In this document: piece by piece, positions 8,364-17,469 of the stretch
How positions within the stretch are numbered: position 1 is the stretch's first letter
How the letters are laid out: each line of letters begins with the position of its first letter
NCBI RefSeq assembly: GCF_001659705.1
Contig: NZ_CP015971.1
Coordinates: 992,001 to 1,056,000, forward strand
From: Arachidicoccus sp. BS20
GTDB taxonomy: Bacteria; Bacteroidota; Bacteroidia; Chitinophagales; Chitinophagaceae
DNA length: 64,000 bases
Direction of reading: 5' to 3'
The notes under the pieces: model-generated
What the model was told of the DNA's origin: nothing
The model's database searches: none
What the model saw: the letters and a program-made list of their open reading frames with translations, nothing else
Program-made: the position numbers and the translations under genes

Positions 8364-9509
8364 ATGCGTTTAAAAATTATTTTATTTTTCTCTTTGATGA
8401 CACACTCACTTTCAACCGGCGCACAATTTCACGTTCAGCTTCGACTTACCATCCCATCAAATATTCCTACAAAAAGCGATGATATTTTTCTTGCCGGAAA
8501 CTTCAACGGCTGGACAACTTCCGACAAAAACTATCAGTTCAAAAAAGATAAATCGGGCAAATATCTGCTGAATATTTCTTTGGATAAAGGCTACTATGAA
8601 TATAAAATAGTACGCGGCAACTGGGCAAATTCCGAAGTGGGAAAAAACGGCGAAACTATGGAAAACAGGACATTACAGCTTAACAGAGATAGTGTGATAC
8701 AAGTTTCAGTCGCTAACTGGGCAGACAATTTTTTACCGGTTATAAAACAAAATACCGCCACACAGAACGTTCATTTTTTAAATACCGCTTTTTTCATTCC
8801 TCAACTGCAAAGAACAAGGCGCGTGTGGATTTATCTGCCGCAGAATTATTTTACATCATCCAAAAAATATCCCGTAATTTATATGCAGGACGGACAAAAT
8901 ATTTTTGATGAAGCCACCGCATTTTCCGGCGAATGGGGCGTGGACGATTATTTAAACTCTTTACCTGTTGAACAGCAATGTATTGTAGTTGCGGTTGACA
9001 ATGGCGATAGCTTGCGTATGAACGAATACAATCCGTACAACACGAAAAGATTCGGAAAAGGCGAAGGAAATGCGTATGCCGATTTTCTCGAACAAACACT
9101 AAAACCCTTTGTTGACAAGCATTACAGGACATTGAACGATGCAGGACACACGGCAATTGCGGGAAGCTCGATGGGTGGATTAATTTCTTTTTTCGCAGCA
9201 ATAAAATATCCGGAAACATTCGGCATCAGCGGAATTTTTTCGCCGTCATTCTGGATTGCTCCGAAACTTAAAAAGGATATAAAGAAATTTTCAACTCAGT
9301 TCAATGACAGCCATTTTTACTTTTACGGCGGCAATAAGGAATCTGACAGTATGGTTATCAATATTGAAGCAGTGCAGAAAGAATTACTTCTATTTAAAAA
9401 CGTCCAAACCCGCATTAATATTGACCGCGAAGGCATCCACAATGAAGCTTTCTGGCGAAAACATTTTCCGGGTTTTTACAAATGGTGTTTGGAAATTTGG
9501 AAGTTGTGA
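8364..9509 (+). CDS. Secreted alpha/beta-hydrolase esterase with N-terminal beta-sandwich domain
   Basis: Exported Fes/esterase-D-like hydrolase of 381 residues. After the signal peptide (about residues 1-20) comes an E-set/CBM48-like domain with FLAGNFNGW (residues 42-50). The hydrolase domain then shows YMQDGQNIFDE (about 173-183) and the nucleophile elbow GSSMG, with the catalytic Ser near 269. A likely catalytic His lies in GIHNEAFW near the C terminus. An upstream in-frame ATG at 8313 overlaps ubiX and would bury the signal peptide, so I chose 8364. The substrate is unknown: acyl esters of sugars or siderophores are both known for relatives. It may be translated from the ubiX transcript, given the 10-nt gap. 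Confidence 0.85.
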   Translation: MRLKIILFFSLMTHSLSTGAQFHVQLRLTIPSNIPTKSDDIFLAGNFNGWTTSDKNYQFKKDKSGKYLLNISLDKGYYEYKIVRGNWANSEVGKNGETMENRTLQLNRDSVIQVSVANWADNFLPVIKQNTATQNVHFLNTAFFIPQLQRTRRVWIYLPQNYFTSSKKYPVIYMQDGQNIFDEATAFSGEWGVDDYLNSLPVEQQCIVVAVDNGDSLRMNEYNPYNTKRFGKGEGNAYADFLEQTLKPFVDKHYRTLNDAGHTAIAGSSMGGLISFFAAIKYPETFGISGIFSPSFWIAPKLKKDIKKFSTQFNDSHFYFYGGNKESDSMVINIEAVQKELLLFKNVQTRINIDREGIHNEAFWRKHFPGFYKWCLEIWKL

Positions 9510-9589
9510 GCAATTTTCGCGGATAGTGTAGCAATTCCTATGACTGCTCAAAAATGTTTCCGGTATAATTCATGCCATGAGGGAAACCA

Positions 9590-9811
9590 TTATGAGTTAT
9601 CGTAGAATATTTCGGAAATGGGACAGCAATGAAAGTCAAAAACTTTTTCAATATCCTCTCTGGTTAGCTGTTTGCTTGATATTTTTATAATGGTGTATTG
9701 GTCGTTAAATTCACAATTTACCTCATCATCAATTGATTCTAAGTCTTCCGCTAACCAAAAGGCATCGGTTACATTTATATATTTATCTATCTTGAATAAG
9801 AAACTCTTCAT
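9590..9811 (-). CDS. Small acidic protein of unknown function
   Basis: A 73-residue frame with an ATG start. It is soluble and acidic, with a short predicted beta-alpha pattern (YTIIKISSKQLTREDIEKVF) and two adjacent cysteines (HCCP). I recognise no family. It is isolated: 80 bp follow the esterase on the other strand and 348 bp of empty DNA lie behind it. The amino-acid composition looks protein-like, so I list it as probable. Confidence 0.5.
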   Translation of the reverse strand: MKSFLFKIDKYINVTDAFWLAEDLESIDDEVNCEFNDQYTIIKISSKQLTREDIEKVFDFHCCPISEIFYDNS

Positions 9812-10159
9812 TTTAGTATAGATTTATTATCTGATTGAGAACAAATCAAATCAAAATAAAAGTTTATTTACCCGCATTTTAGCGGAAGCAGACATATTTA
9901 AGATTAAAGCGGGCAATAACAATTATTTTAAGAAAATGTTCTCGTTTTTATTTCAAACCGTATGTATTATCGTATTACAAATCAGAAGTATTGTATTAAT
10001 TTGGCTGTGAATATTACACTGAATACATTATTGGAAATTTTTCCAAAATAGATTTCTGCTTTAGCGACGATTTTGCCCGTCTCCCGTTAATTTCTCCTTC
10101 AAGACCTGATGGTTACTGCTTTATTTGCAACTAAAATTGATAACATTTAAAGATTAACC
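9812..10159. other. Gene-poor intergenic stretch
   Basis: AT-rich DNA between two divergently oriented genes. I found no convincing frame (the longest ATG frame I could trace, starting near 9936, is 24 codons), no TAnnTTTG match next to the desaturase start, and no strong terminator. It probably holds the promoters of both neighbours. Confidence 0.5.
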
Positions 10160-11209
10160 ATGCGTACACTACCCGATACACTGACCGACCCTGTTGGTTT
10201 AAAGCCGCCATATTATATTTGGTTGGATAAGTTCTTTCTCCGCTTAATCCGCGATGAAAGGGATTTGCCTTTTATTTATTTTACGCTCAGTATTATCTTA
10301 TTCCTGATTCCGTATGCCGTATTATTGTTCAGCCACTTGTTCGTCGGACTAAACTGGTGGGCAGCAGCAATCTTTTATATGATAATTAATGCCGCTTCTT
10401 TCATTGGTCGTTTTTCGCTGATGTTTCATTGCGCAGCTCACCGGACTTTATTTAAAAAGCAATACAATTATTTAAACTACATACTTCCGTATTTTATCGC
10501 TCCGTTTTTTGGGCACATGGCAGATACTTATTATTCGCACCATATTGGTATGCACCATGCAGAAAACAATCTTGAGGACGATGAAAGTTCGACCATGTCT
10601 TACCAACGCGATTCTTTGAAAAGCTTCTTGTTATATCTGTCAAGGTTTATTGTACGAGGATTGTACGACCTCGCTTCCTATTTGAAAAAGAAAAACCGGA
10701 AAAAATTAATGTACAGCGCTATACGCGGGGAAATTATGTTTATCATTATGTGTATAGTTTTGAGTTGTTTTAATTGGCGAGCCACGTTCTGCGTGTTTAT
10801 TTTCCCCTATTTCTTTTACCGGCTGATTGCTATGCTCGGTAATTGGGCGCAACACGCTTTTATTGACCCGGCAGAACCCGGCAATGGTTATAAAAACAGC
10901 ATGAACTGTATCAACAGTAAATACAATTGGATATGCTGGAACGATGGATACCACATATCACATCATTTAAAACCAACGATGCACTGGACGGAGCATCCGG
11001 CTTATTTCCAAAAGACAATTGACAAATATGTTGAAAATAACGCCGTTGTTTTTAGTAAGATAGACATAATGATGGTTGCAGTGCTTTTGCTTGCAAAGCG
11101 ATATGATTTATTGGCTAAGAATTTTGTAAATATCGGCAATCGATTTTCATCAGAGGAAGCCGTTATTGCATTCTTAAAAGAAAGAACTGCACGGTGCGAT
11201 AATCAATAA
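10160..11209 (+). CDS. Membrane fatty-acid desaturase family protein
   Basis: Di-iron membrane oxidase/desaturase of 349 residues. The three histidine boxes are visible: HCAAH (H90, H94), HHIGMHH (H127, H128, H132, H133) and HISHH (H265, H268, H269). They are separated by hydrophobic segments near residues 38-60, 65-82, 105-118 and 190-225. This arrangement fits fatty-acid desaturases and related lipid hydroxylases acting at the inner membrane. It ends 10 bp before the stop of the convergent response regulator gene. The exact substrate cannot be read from the sequence. Confidence 0.85.
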   Translation: MRTLPDTLTDPVGLKPPYYIWLDKFFLRLIRDERDLPFIYFTLSIILFLIPYAVLLFSHLFVGLNWWAAAIFYMIINAASFIGRFSLMFHCAAHRTLFKKQYNYLNYILPYFIAPFFGHMADTYYSHHIGMHHAENNLEDDESSTMSYQRDSLKSFLLYLSRFIVRGLYDLASYLKKKNRKKLMYSAIRGEIMFIIMCIVLSCFNWRATFCVFIFPYFFYRLIAMLGNWAQHAFIDPAEPGNGYKNSMNCINSKYNWICWNDGYHISHHLKPTMHWTEHPAYFQKTIDKYVENNAVVFSKIDIMMVAVLLLAKRYDLLAKNFVNIGNRFSSEEAVIAFLKERTARCDNQ

Positions 11210-11219
11210 AAGGCGCTTA

Positions 11220-11981
11220 CTACGCTCCTTCAAGCCACCGTAAAAAACCGGATGCATTTGCCTTGCTGATGACTATTGTTTCAGGCGCTTGTACAACAAG
11301 TTTAGCAATGAGCTTTCGTGAAAAAAATCTTTCTATGCTTGCAATGGCAAGTCGGTTGATAATAAATTGCCGGTTGGCGCGATAAAAGACTTCCGGGTCA
11401 AGTACTCTTTCCAGCTCGTCAAGTGTTGAAGGAATGAAATATTGATGATGTTTATTCGTACCGATTTGTATGACCGAATTTTCCAGATACAGATAAGCAA
11501 TATCATTTACCGAAAGCGGAATAATGTTTCCCCGTTGTTCAACGAGAATCGTTTTTTTATAAATATATTTTAATTGCTGACCCAATTTTTCAATAGAACG
11601 TGTTGCCGTTACGGGTTCAAAAGCCGATTTGAGGCTTCGATACTTCTCCATTGCTTTCGCTACCGCGTCTTCGGTAATTGGTTTTAATAAATAGCTGACA
11701 GCATTTGTTTCAAACGCTTCGAGCATATATTCATCGTAGGCGGTACAAAAAATAACAGGTCTTTTTAAGGAAACTTCCCGATAAATTTCAAAGCACATTC
11801 CATCTACCAATTGAATATCGGAAAAAATCAGGTCGGGTAAGTTATCTCCTTTCAAAAACGCAATGCTCGCCTCCACAGAATCCAGCATTGCCAGCACGGT
11901 ATTGGAAGCATCTAAGTCAACCAATATTCTTGCCAGCTCGTTTGCGGCATTTATTTCATCTTCTATAATTAAAATTTTCAT
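11220..11981 (-). CDS. LytTR-family response regulator
   Basis: A 253-residue DNA-binding response regulator. The receiver domain has the acidic pair IIEDE near residues 5-9 and the phospho-acceptor D55 in FSDIQLVDG. Further along it has the Thr of FCTAYDEYM and the Lys of LLKPI. The C-terminal half is a LytTR domain (KTILVEQRGNIIPLSVNDIAYLYLE, given here only as position about 143-167, through RQFIINRLAI). The partner histidine kinase lies 85 bp upstream on the same strand. Targets are unknown. Confidence 0.93.
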   Translation of the reverse strand: MKILIIEDEINAANELARILVDLDASNTVLAMLDSVEASIAFLKGDNLPDLIFSDIQLVDGMCFEIYREVSLKRPVIFCTAYDEYMLEAFETNAVSYLLKPITEDAVAKAMEKYRSLKSAFEPVTATRSIEKLGQQLKYIYKKTILVEQRGNIIPLSVNDIAYLYLENSVIQIGTNKHHQYFIPSTLDELERVLDPEVFYRANRQFIINRLAIASIERFFSRKLIAKLVVQAPETIVISKANASGFLRWLEGA

Positions 11982-12066
11982 TTGCTTGTTTTATTGTTTT
12001 TTAATTACCGGATGGAATTTGCCAAAATAATTATCGCTTTTTGTATGTGAATATCTATGGCTCATT

Positions 12067-13083
12067 TCATGTCTGTATCGGTAATTTAACTTTAAACATT
12101 GTTGAACTTTTCTCAATAACAATATTCCGGGAAAACAGAAGCTGATAACGACTCATTAAATTGTCCAGCCCTACCCCTGTTGAATAATGTTGAGCCGTTT
12201 TCGGCGAAAGACTGTTGCAAATAATAATATGCGATTCGTTGTTGTATATCCGAATTTGCAAAGGCTTATTAATCGCTGCCACATTGTGCTTAATGGCGTT
12301 TTCCAGCAAAAGTTGTAAGGTAAGCGGCGGAATATTGGTTTGCATTAATTTTTCCTCAATGTCAATATTTATGTCAATAGCATTTCCCATGCGAATTTTG
12401 ATAATGTACAGATAAGACGTGATGAAACTCAACTCTTTCGCCAGAGGCACAAGGTTCAGTTTATTATGAACCAGCATATATCTGTAAACAGAAGCGAGTT
12501 CGGCAACATAAACCTTTACCGGCTTTTCCTGTGTTATCGCACTTAAAGTATTTAGCGTATTAAAGAGAAAGTGAGGGCTCATCTGCTCTTTCAAATTGGA
12601 CAAATTGGCTTCCAACTGAGCTTGTTTAAGCTTCTCTATTTCTAAACTACGTCTCTGGCTTTCTCTGAACAACTGCAAATAAAAAACTATAAAAAATTGT
12701 ACGGCGCTGATGAGCACACACCTTAATATTACCAAATACCAGTTCAGGTCCTCTTTGGCTATGGTAAAAGGAGAGCTTTTTACAATTTTATCGAAAGCAA
12801 AATCAAGCGAAACCGAAACTGTAAAAATGATTACTGCAACAAGTATAATCTTGAATAAATAAGCCGCATATCGCCATTTACTACCGGCTGAAGCAAATTT
12901 TCGATTCAGCCAAAGATGAAGAAAGAAAGCAAGTACACCGGCTATAAAAGTATATCGGATTGTACGGACAGCTAAAAATAAACCGCCCGATTGAACATCA
13001 TCGGCAGTCAATTTTATAGGTAACACGGCAAGAGCTATTCCAAGCGGAATGATTACACCCAATATTCGATATTGCTTCGACAT
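12067..13083 (-). CDS. LytS/YehU-type sensor histidine kinase
   Basis: Integral-membrane sensor kinase of the His_kinase (PF06580) class, 338 residues. Hydrophobic segments near residues 7-22, 40-56, 76-95 and 117-137 suggest four membrane helices with little periplasmic domain. A short coiled linker leads to the phospho-acceptor H171 in MSPHFLFN, and the ATP-binding half shows LLLENAIKHN (N box) and GVGLDNL (G box). It precedes its LytTR regulator by 85 bp, so the two probably form one operon. A TAACTTTG box sits only 4 nt before the ATG, implying a leaderless message. Confidence 0.93.
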   Translation of the reverse strand: MSKQYRILGVIIPLGIALAVLPIKLTADDVQSGGLFLAVRTIRYTFIAGVLAFFLHLWLNRKFASAGSKWRYAAYLFKIILVAVIIFTVSVSLDFAFDKIVKSSPFTIAKEDLNWYLVILRCVLISAVQFFIVFYLQLFRESQRRSLEIEKLKQAQLEANLSNLKEQMSPHFLFNTLNTLSAITQEKPVKVYVAELASVYRYMLVHNKLNLVPLAKELSFITSYLYIIKIRMGNAIDINIDIEEKLMQTNIPPLTLQLLLENAIKHNVAAINKPLQIRIYNNESHIIICNSLSPKTAQHYSTGVGLDNLMSRYQLLFSRNIVIEKSSTMFKVKLPIQT

Positions 13084-13087
13084 ACGA

Positions 13088-13095
13088 CAAAGTTA
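13088..13095 (-). promoter_or_regulatory. -7 box 4 nt before the kinase start codon
   Basis: The minus strand reads TAACTTTG, then TCGT, then the ATG at 13083. The predicted transcription start falls on or next to the start codon. Confidence 0.6.
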
Positions 13096-13255
13096 GCAAA
13101 CTGTGTTTCTTGCTGGTTCAAAAAATATGTGAGGCGGGCAATTTTGCAGCTAAGATGATTATGTAGATAAAAACTAAGTCGCGATTGAGAAAACAAAAGA
13201 ATATAAATCTAATTCCAAAATAATATTTATTCTTTCGTTTTCAGCAAGCCGTAAA

Positions 13256-14491
13256 TCATGCTCCGTCAATTATCCGTTCAAGCATTTCATCAAACTTTTC
13301 TTCACAATCATACAGCGATAAAATTTTTTTAATCACGTCTTCCACAATCGCATCTGGACAGCTTGCACCGCTTGTGAGCAATATTTTTACCGGATATTTT
13401 TCAGGAAGAAAATTATCTACTTCAACAATTTCTTTCGTACTCCAATTGCAGGTTTCAATCGTTTTTTTAGAACGAATTTTATCGGCGCTGTTGATAAAAT
13501 AAGTTGGCAGTTTTTCACTGCAAAGCTCCACCAAATGAGAAGTATTGCTGCTGTTATAACCGCCCACGACGAATGCCAAATCCGCATCTGTACCCAACAT
13601 CCCGCTTACGGCAGATTGATTATCATTTGTTGCATAACACAATGTGTCGCGTGTATCGGCGAAGCGTTCGCCAATATTTTGGTCGGCAAGCTGATAATGT
13701 ATTTTAATCACTTGCTTCAGAAAGTCCGATATTGCCTGAGTTTCGCTCGCAAGCTGTGTGGTTTGATTAACAACGCCAATACGCTGCAAATCTTTTTCGA
13801 CAGAAAAATTTGCAGAATGTTTCCACTTAAATTCTTCATAAAAACGTTGCGCCGGTTTTTCACCCGTGATATATTTTGCCAACTCTTTCGCTTCGTCCAT
13901 ATCGTTTACAATCACAGTTGGTGTTTTGGACGAAGCATGGGAAAACGTGGCACGGGTTTCCTCGTGGCGCGGCTTTCCGTGAACCACGATGCTGTAACCT
14001 TTGCGCGCAATCTGCTCGCTGCGATTCCAAACTTTTTCCACAAACGGACAAGTGGTGTTATATTTTTCCGTAGGAATGCCTTTTTCTTTCAGCAATTTTT
14101 CGATTTCCAGGGTTGTTCCGAAAGCAGGAATTACTACAATATCGTTGTTGGAAATTTCATCAAAAGGAATGATTTGTCTGCCGTAAGTGTCTTGTAAAAA
14201 TTTTACGCCGCGCGCCGCTAAATCTGCATTCACTTGCGGATTATGAATCATTTCGCTCAACAAATAAATTTGCTTGCCGGGATTTTCATTGATGATGTTA
14301 AACGCAATCTCTATCGCATTTTCAACACCATAGCAAAATCCGAAATGACGCGCGAGATATAATTGCACATCGCCGAAATCGAGCAACGTAGGCGAAAAAT
14401 CTTTCTTCAGTTTGTCATCTGCGCGACGCTTGTCTTTAATTGCGCTGATGAGCGAACTTCGGTATATGTTGGGAACGTTGAATTGTTTCAT
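13256..14491 (-). CDS. ispH: 4-hydroxy-3-methylbut-2-enyl diphosphate reductase
   Basis: Last enzyme of the MEP isoprenoid pathway, converting HMBPP to IPP and DMAPP with an Fe-S cluster. The cluster cysteines are visible as C53 (FGFCYGV), C148 (NTTCPFV) and C285 (DTLCYATNDNQ). The acid-base motif region (VVHGKPRHEE) and a C-terminal SGASCPD are also present. The protein is 411 residues, longer than the roughly 316 of E. coli because of an N-terminal extension of about 40 residues and an internal insertion near 190-225. An unknown gene lies 6 bp upstream on the same strand, so they may be co-transcribed. Confidence 0.95.
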   Translation of the reverse strand: MKQFNVPNIYRSSLISAIKDKRRADDKLKKDFSPTLLDFGDVQLYLARHFGFCYGVENAIEIAFNIINENPGKQIYLLSEMIHNPQVNADLAARGVKFLQDTYGRQIIPFDEISNNDIVVIPAFGTTLEIEKLLKEKGIPTEKYNTTCPFVEKVWNRSEQIARKGYSIVVHGKPRHEETRATFSHASSKTPTVIVNDMDEAKELAKYITGEKPAQRFYEEFKWKHSANFSVEKDLQRIGVVNQTTQLASETQAISDFLKQVIKIHYQLADQNIGERFADTRDTLCYATNDNQSAVSGMLGTDADLAFVVGGYNSSNTSHLVELCSEKLPTYFINSADKIRSKKTIETCNWSTKEIVEVDNFLPEKYPVKILLTSGASCPDAIVEDVIKKILSLYDCEEKFDEMLERIIDGA

Positions 14492-14497
14492 TGATGA

Positions 14498-15370
14498 TTA
14501 AATTGAGAAACTTGGATTTGCTTGATAATTGTAAAAGTCTTTGTCAAAAAGAATTACCTGCATTATGTTTTGCTCTTTTATTTCTTGCTCAGAATTCTTT
14601 ATCACAGTTGTCCATCCTTTCACATCTTCCTTAATATGTTTAATTTTTATTTTTTCTACAACACTCTCCCATTCCATTTTGATAGAATCGAAAAATGTTT
14701 GGTGTTCTCTATCTATATAATTCAGACTTTTCAATAGAAAATCAGCAATTGCTTTTGTCGGTTCATCCATGAAATGCTTAAATGATAAATAATTAGGAGA
14801 AATATACTTCCTCTTATGTATCAATAAAACTTCTTTCAATCGGTTTGGAGCATAAGTTCTATATTCTCTGAAATGAGCCGAGAATATATGTATCTTTTCA
14901 CTTTCTAAATATTTCTTGTACTCGTGTTTTAAATAATCTATCTTAATTTTTTCCTGAAAAAGTGGTAAAGAAATGTATGAGTCAAAAGTTTTTTTAATAA
15001 ACTTCGGAATAATTTGCTTTTGATAAGTTTCTATTAATTCTTCGTAATAATGAATCCAAACTATTCTTTTTCCGTCATCTTCAAGCAATTGTTTTTTATA
15101 ATTTTCTTCTTGTTGATTGTACCAACGATTGAGTTTTTCAAATTGAGTTTTATCTAAAGCTCTTTTAAAATAATCATACATCAAATCTTGTTCTTCCCAT
15201 ACATTTAGCGCGTACTTCGTTGTATAAAAATCTTTCTCATCCTCAAAAGCCAATACTTTTTCTGCCTGCTCAAATGATAAATTTAAAAAATTATACCTCA
15301 TCTGTACAATTTCAATTTGAACATTATAATCATGCAAATCCATCTTTTTATATTTTTCAGAATCAATCAT
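14498..15370 (-). CDS. Unrecognised soluble helical protein
   Basis: A 290-residue protein with no family I recognise. It is rich in Lys, Glu, Tyr and Phe with no signal peptide or membrane helix, and looks largely alpha-helical (for example YDYFKRALDKTQFEKLNRWY). Its 3' end lies 6 bp before ispH and its 5' end overlaps the acetyltransferase stop by 8 bp, so it sits in the middle of a three-gene minus-strand unit. It is clearly more AT-rich than its neighbours, which may mean later acquisition. Confidence 0.75.
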   Translation of the reverse strand: MIDSEKYKKMDLHDYNVQIEIVQMRYNFLNLSFEQAEKVLAFEDEKDFYTTKYALNVWEEQDLMYDYFKRALDKTQFEKLNRWYNQQEENYKKQLLEDDGKRIVWIHYYEELIETYQKQIIPKFIKKTFDSYISLPLFQEKIKIDYLKHEYKKYLESEKIHIFSAHFREYRTYAPNRLKEVLLIHKRKYISPNYLSFKHFMDEPTKAIADFLLKSLNYIDREHQTFFDSIKMEWESVVEKIKIKHIKEDVKGWTTVIKNSEQEIKEQNIMQVILFDKDFYNYQANPSFSI

Positions 15371-15812
15371 TCTTTATCATTTTTATATGCTCAATTCCTG
15401 CTTCTAAATACACATCGCTTATTTTTTCAAAGCCCAAAGATTCATAAAATTTTTGCAAGTACAATTGTCCGCTTATTTTAATAGCTCCTTTACCAAACAA
15501 ATTGTAACAATTTTCAATCGCCTGATTCATCAGTCCTTTACCGATTCCTCTTCCGCGATAACTGAAATCAACCGCCACCCTGCCGATGGACATTTCGCTG
15601 TAAGCCAATCCCGGCGGCAGCAAACGCGCGTAGCCGCAAAGAATTTCGCCGTCGTAAATCGAAAGATGATAAGATTGCTGGTCTTTATCGTCCAAATCCA
15701 AATCATCGCAACGCTGTTCTACATAAAAAACCTGATTGCGGATTTGTAAAATTCGGTACAATTCAATCAACGAAAGTTCGTCAAATTTCTTACATACAAA
15801 TTGTAAATTCAT
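15363..15812 (-). CDS. ElaA-type GNAT N-acetyltransferase
   Basis: A 149-residue GNAT-fold acetyltransferase. The acetyl-CoA loop is seen as YRGRGIGKGLM, preceded by the beta strand EMSIGRVAVD. The N-terminal ELYRILQIRNQVFYVEQ matches the ElaA group. ElaA-like proteins acetylate small amines or peptides, but the physiological substrate is not known. The ATG is preceded by a TACTTTTG box with a 4-nt spacer, so this is probably the first gene of the unit that continues through the unknown protein to ispH. Confidence 0.88.
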   Translation of the reverse strand: MNLQFVCKKFDELSLIELYRILQIRNQVFYVEQRCDDLDLDDKDQQSYHLSIYDGEILCGYARLLPPGLAYSEMSIGRVAVDFSYRGRGIGKGLMNQAIENCYNLFGKGAIKISGQLYLQKFYESLGFEKISDVYLEAGIEHIKMIKND

Positions 15813-15816
15813 GGAG

Positions 15817-15824
15817 CAAAAGTA
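15817..15824 (-). promoter_or_regulatory. -7 box 4 nt before the ElaA-type start codon
   Basis: The minus strand reads TACTTTTG, then CTCC, then the ATG at 15812. It is one of six boxes in this window with exactly this spacing. Confidence 0.6.
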
Positions 15825-15944
15825 AAGATGAAAATTAATTAAGAATTAGTAATAAAAAATTAAGAATTGTTGAATTTCCATTAACAATTTGTATTTCCTG
15901 CATGTGGGAGTTAATTATTAATTACCGATTTTTAATTCTTAATT

Positions 15945-15952
15945 TATATTTG
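15945..15952 (+). promoter_or_regulatory. -7 box 4 nt before the symporter start codon
   Basis: TATATTTG, then CTTC, then the ATG at 15957. This predicts a leaderless transcript and fixes the start. Confidence 0.6.
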
Positions 15953-15956
15953 CTTC

Positions 15957-17402
15957 ATGTCTGCAACACTTTTACTCAGTATCGTTTTCATTTATTTCCT
16001 GCTGCTGCTTTTCGTTTCGTGGAAAACGGGCAAAGGCAGCAACAACGAATCTTTCTTCATCGGCAACCGCCGCAGCAACTGGATGCTCGTGGCTTTCGGC
16101 ATGATAGGAACTTCGCTCAGCGGCGTTACATTTGTAAGCGTTCCCGGCGCAGTCGGTTATGATTCTTTTCATTATTTACAAATTACGCTCGGCTATATGC
16201 TCGGCTATTTTACGATTGCGTTTATTCTGCTGCCATTGTATTATAAATTAAAACTCATTTCCATTTACGGATACCTTGAAACCCGGATGGGAACTGCATC
16301 TTACAAAACAGGTACGTTGTTTTTTATTGTTTCAAGATGGTTTGGCGCAACGGCAAGACTGTACCTTGTAGTCAATATTATGCAGGTAATTATTCTGGAT
16401 AAACTGCACGTTCCGTTTTGGGTTACAACGCTCATTATTCTTGCAATGATAATTTTATACACGTATGAAGGCGGCGTTAAAACCATTGTGTGGACAGATA
16501 CTTTGCAAACAAGTTGTATGCTGATTGGACTAATTGTTTGCAGCGCTTACATTTTGCACCATCTCAATATGAACATTGGCGAAAGCCTTGATGCCATGCG
16601 CATTCACGGCTTTACGGAAATTTTCAACACCAATATCGATGATAAAAATTTCTTTGTAAAACAAATTCTTGCAGGTGCATTCATCACCATTACAATGACG
16701 GGCATTGACCAGGAAATGATGCAGAAAAGTATTTCGGTTACGCGGCTGAAAGATTCAAAGAAAAATATGGTGTCGCTTGGCTTTATTATGTTGATTGTGA
16801 TTTCATTATTTTTATTTCTTGGCGGTTTGTTGCACTTATTTAAAATACAGGAAAATATTGTTGCAAGCGGCGATCAACTTTTTCCTGCAATCGCGATGGA
16901 ACATGCGCCCGCAGCGCTTTCCGTGATTTTTATCATTGCCCTGATTTCAGCATTGTTTCCCAGCGCAGATGGTGCGATGACAGCTTTGACTTCATCCATT
17001 TGCATTGATATTTTAGGAATGAAAAGAAGAACCGACTGGAACGAAGAGAAACAAAAATCCATCCGCAAAAAAATTCATCTTTGGGTAGCGCTTAGTTTTT
17101 TGATTTTGGTGCTGGTGTTTAAATGGATTAACAACAACAGCATGATTGGCATCATTTTGAAACTCGCGGGTTATACTTACGGACCTTTACTTGGACTATT
17201 TGCGTTCGGCATTTTCAGCAAGCGAAAAGTAAATGATAAACTTGTTCCAATGGTTTGCTTTGCTGCGCCGGTCATTTGTTTCTTTATAGATTATTATCAA
17301 AAAAAAATTTTCGGAAATTTTCAAATCGGTTTGGAATTGATTGCAATTAACGGATTACTGACTTGGCTTGGGTTGCGGATGATTTCAAAGTCTGAACCAT
17401 GA
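15957..17402 (+). CDS. Sodium:solute symporter (SSS family)
   Basis: Inner-membrane Na+-coupled transporter of 481 residues with about 13 hydrophobic segments, the first at residues 1-20. Family features include RRSNWMLVAFGMIGTSLSG (helix 2 region), ATARLYLVVNIMQ, and ALISALFPSADGAMTALTSS in the helix-8 region, where Na+-binding Ser/Thr lie. The substrate (sugar, acid or amino acid) cannot be told from the sequence. It lies 67 bp upstream of radA on the same strand. Confidence 0.9.
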   Translation: MSATLLLSIVFIYFLLLLFVSWKTGKGSNNESFFIGNRRSNWMLVAFGMIGTSLSGVTFVSVPGAVGYDSFHYLQITLGYMLGYFTIAFILLPLYYKLKLISIYGYLETRMGTASYKTGTLFFIVSRWFGATARLYLVVNIMQVIILDKLHVPFWVTTLIILAMIILYTYEGGVKTIVWTDTLQTSCMLIGLIVCSAYILHHLNMNIGESLDAMRIHGFTEIFNTNIDDKNFFVKQILAGAFITITMTGIDQEMMQKSISVTRLKDSKKNMVSLGFIMLIVISLFLFLGGLLHLFKIQENIVASGDQLFPAIAMEHAPAALSVIFIIALISALFPSADGAMTALTSSICIDILGMKRRTDWNEEKQKSIRKKIHLWVALSFLILVLVFKWINNNSMIGIILKLAGYTYGPLLGLFAFGIFSKRKVNDKLVPMVCFAAPVICFFIDYYQKKIFGNFQIGLELIAINGLLTWLGLRMISKSEP

Positions 17403-17469
17403 TTTGGGAAGATTTAAAGGATTATCAGGAAATTCATGATAACAAATAACGGACAACAGGCAACTGACA

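Noticed and set aside
9936-10010. 24-codon frame in the gap before the desaturase
   Set aside because: Too short, with no promoter box at the right distance and no resemblance to a leader peptide or known small protein.
15831-15944. Possible CRISPR-like or tandem repeats (AATTAAGAATT tracts), also at 33430-33470 and 57918-57955
   Set aside because: These are simple AT-rich intergenic sequences with irregular units and no spacers, common in such genomes.
17417-17469. Shared tract AACAAATAAC..GACAAC before radA and before the radical SAM gene (61690-61736)
   Set aside because: The similarity is a low-complexity AAC/GAC pattern with no structure, too weak to call a regulatory site.
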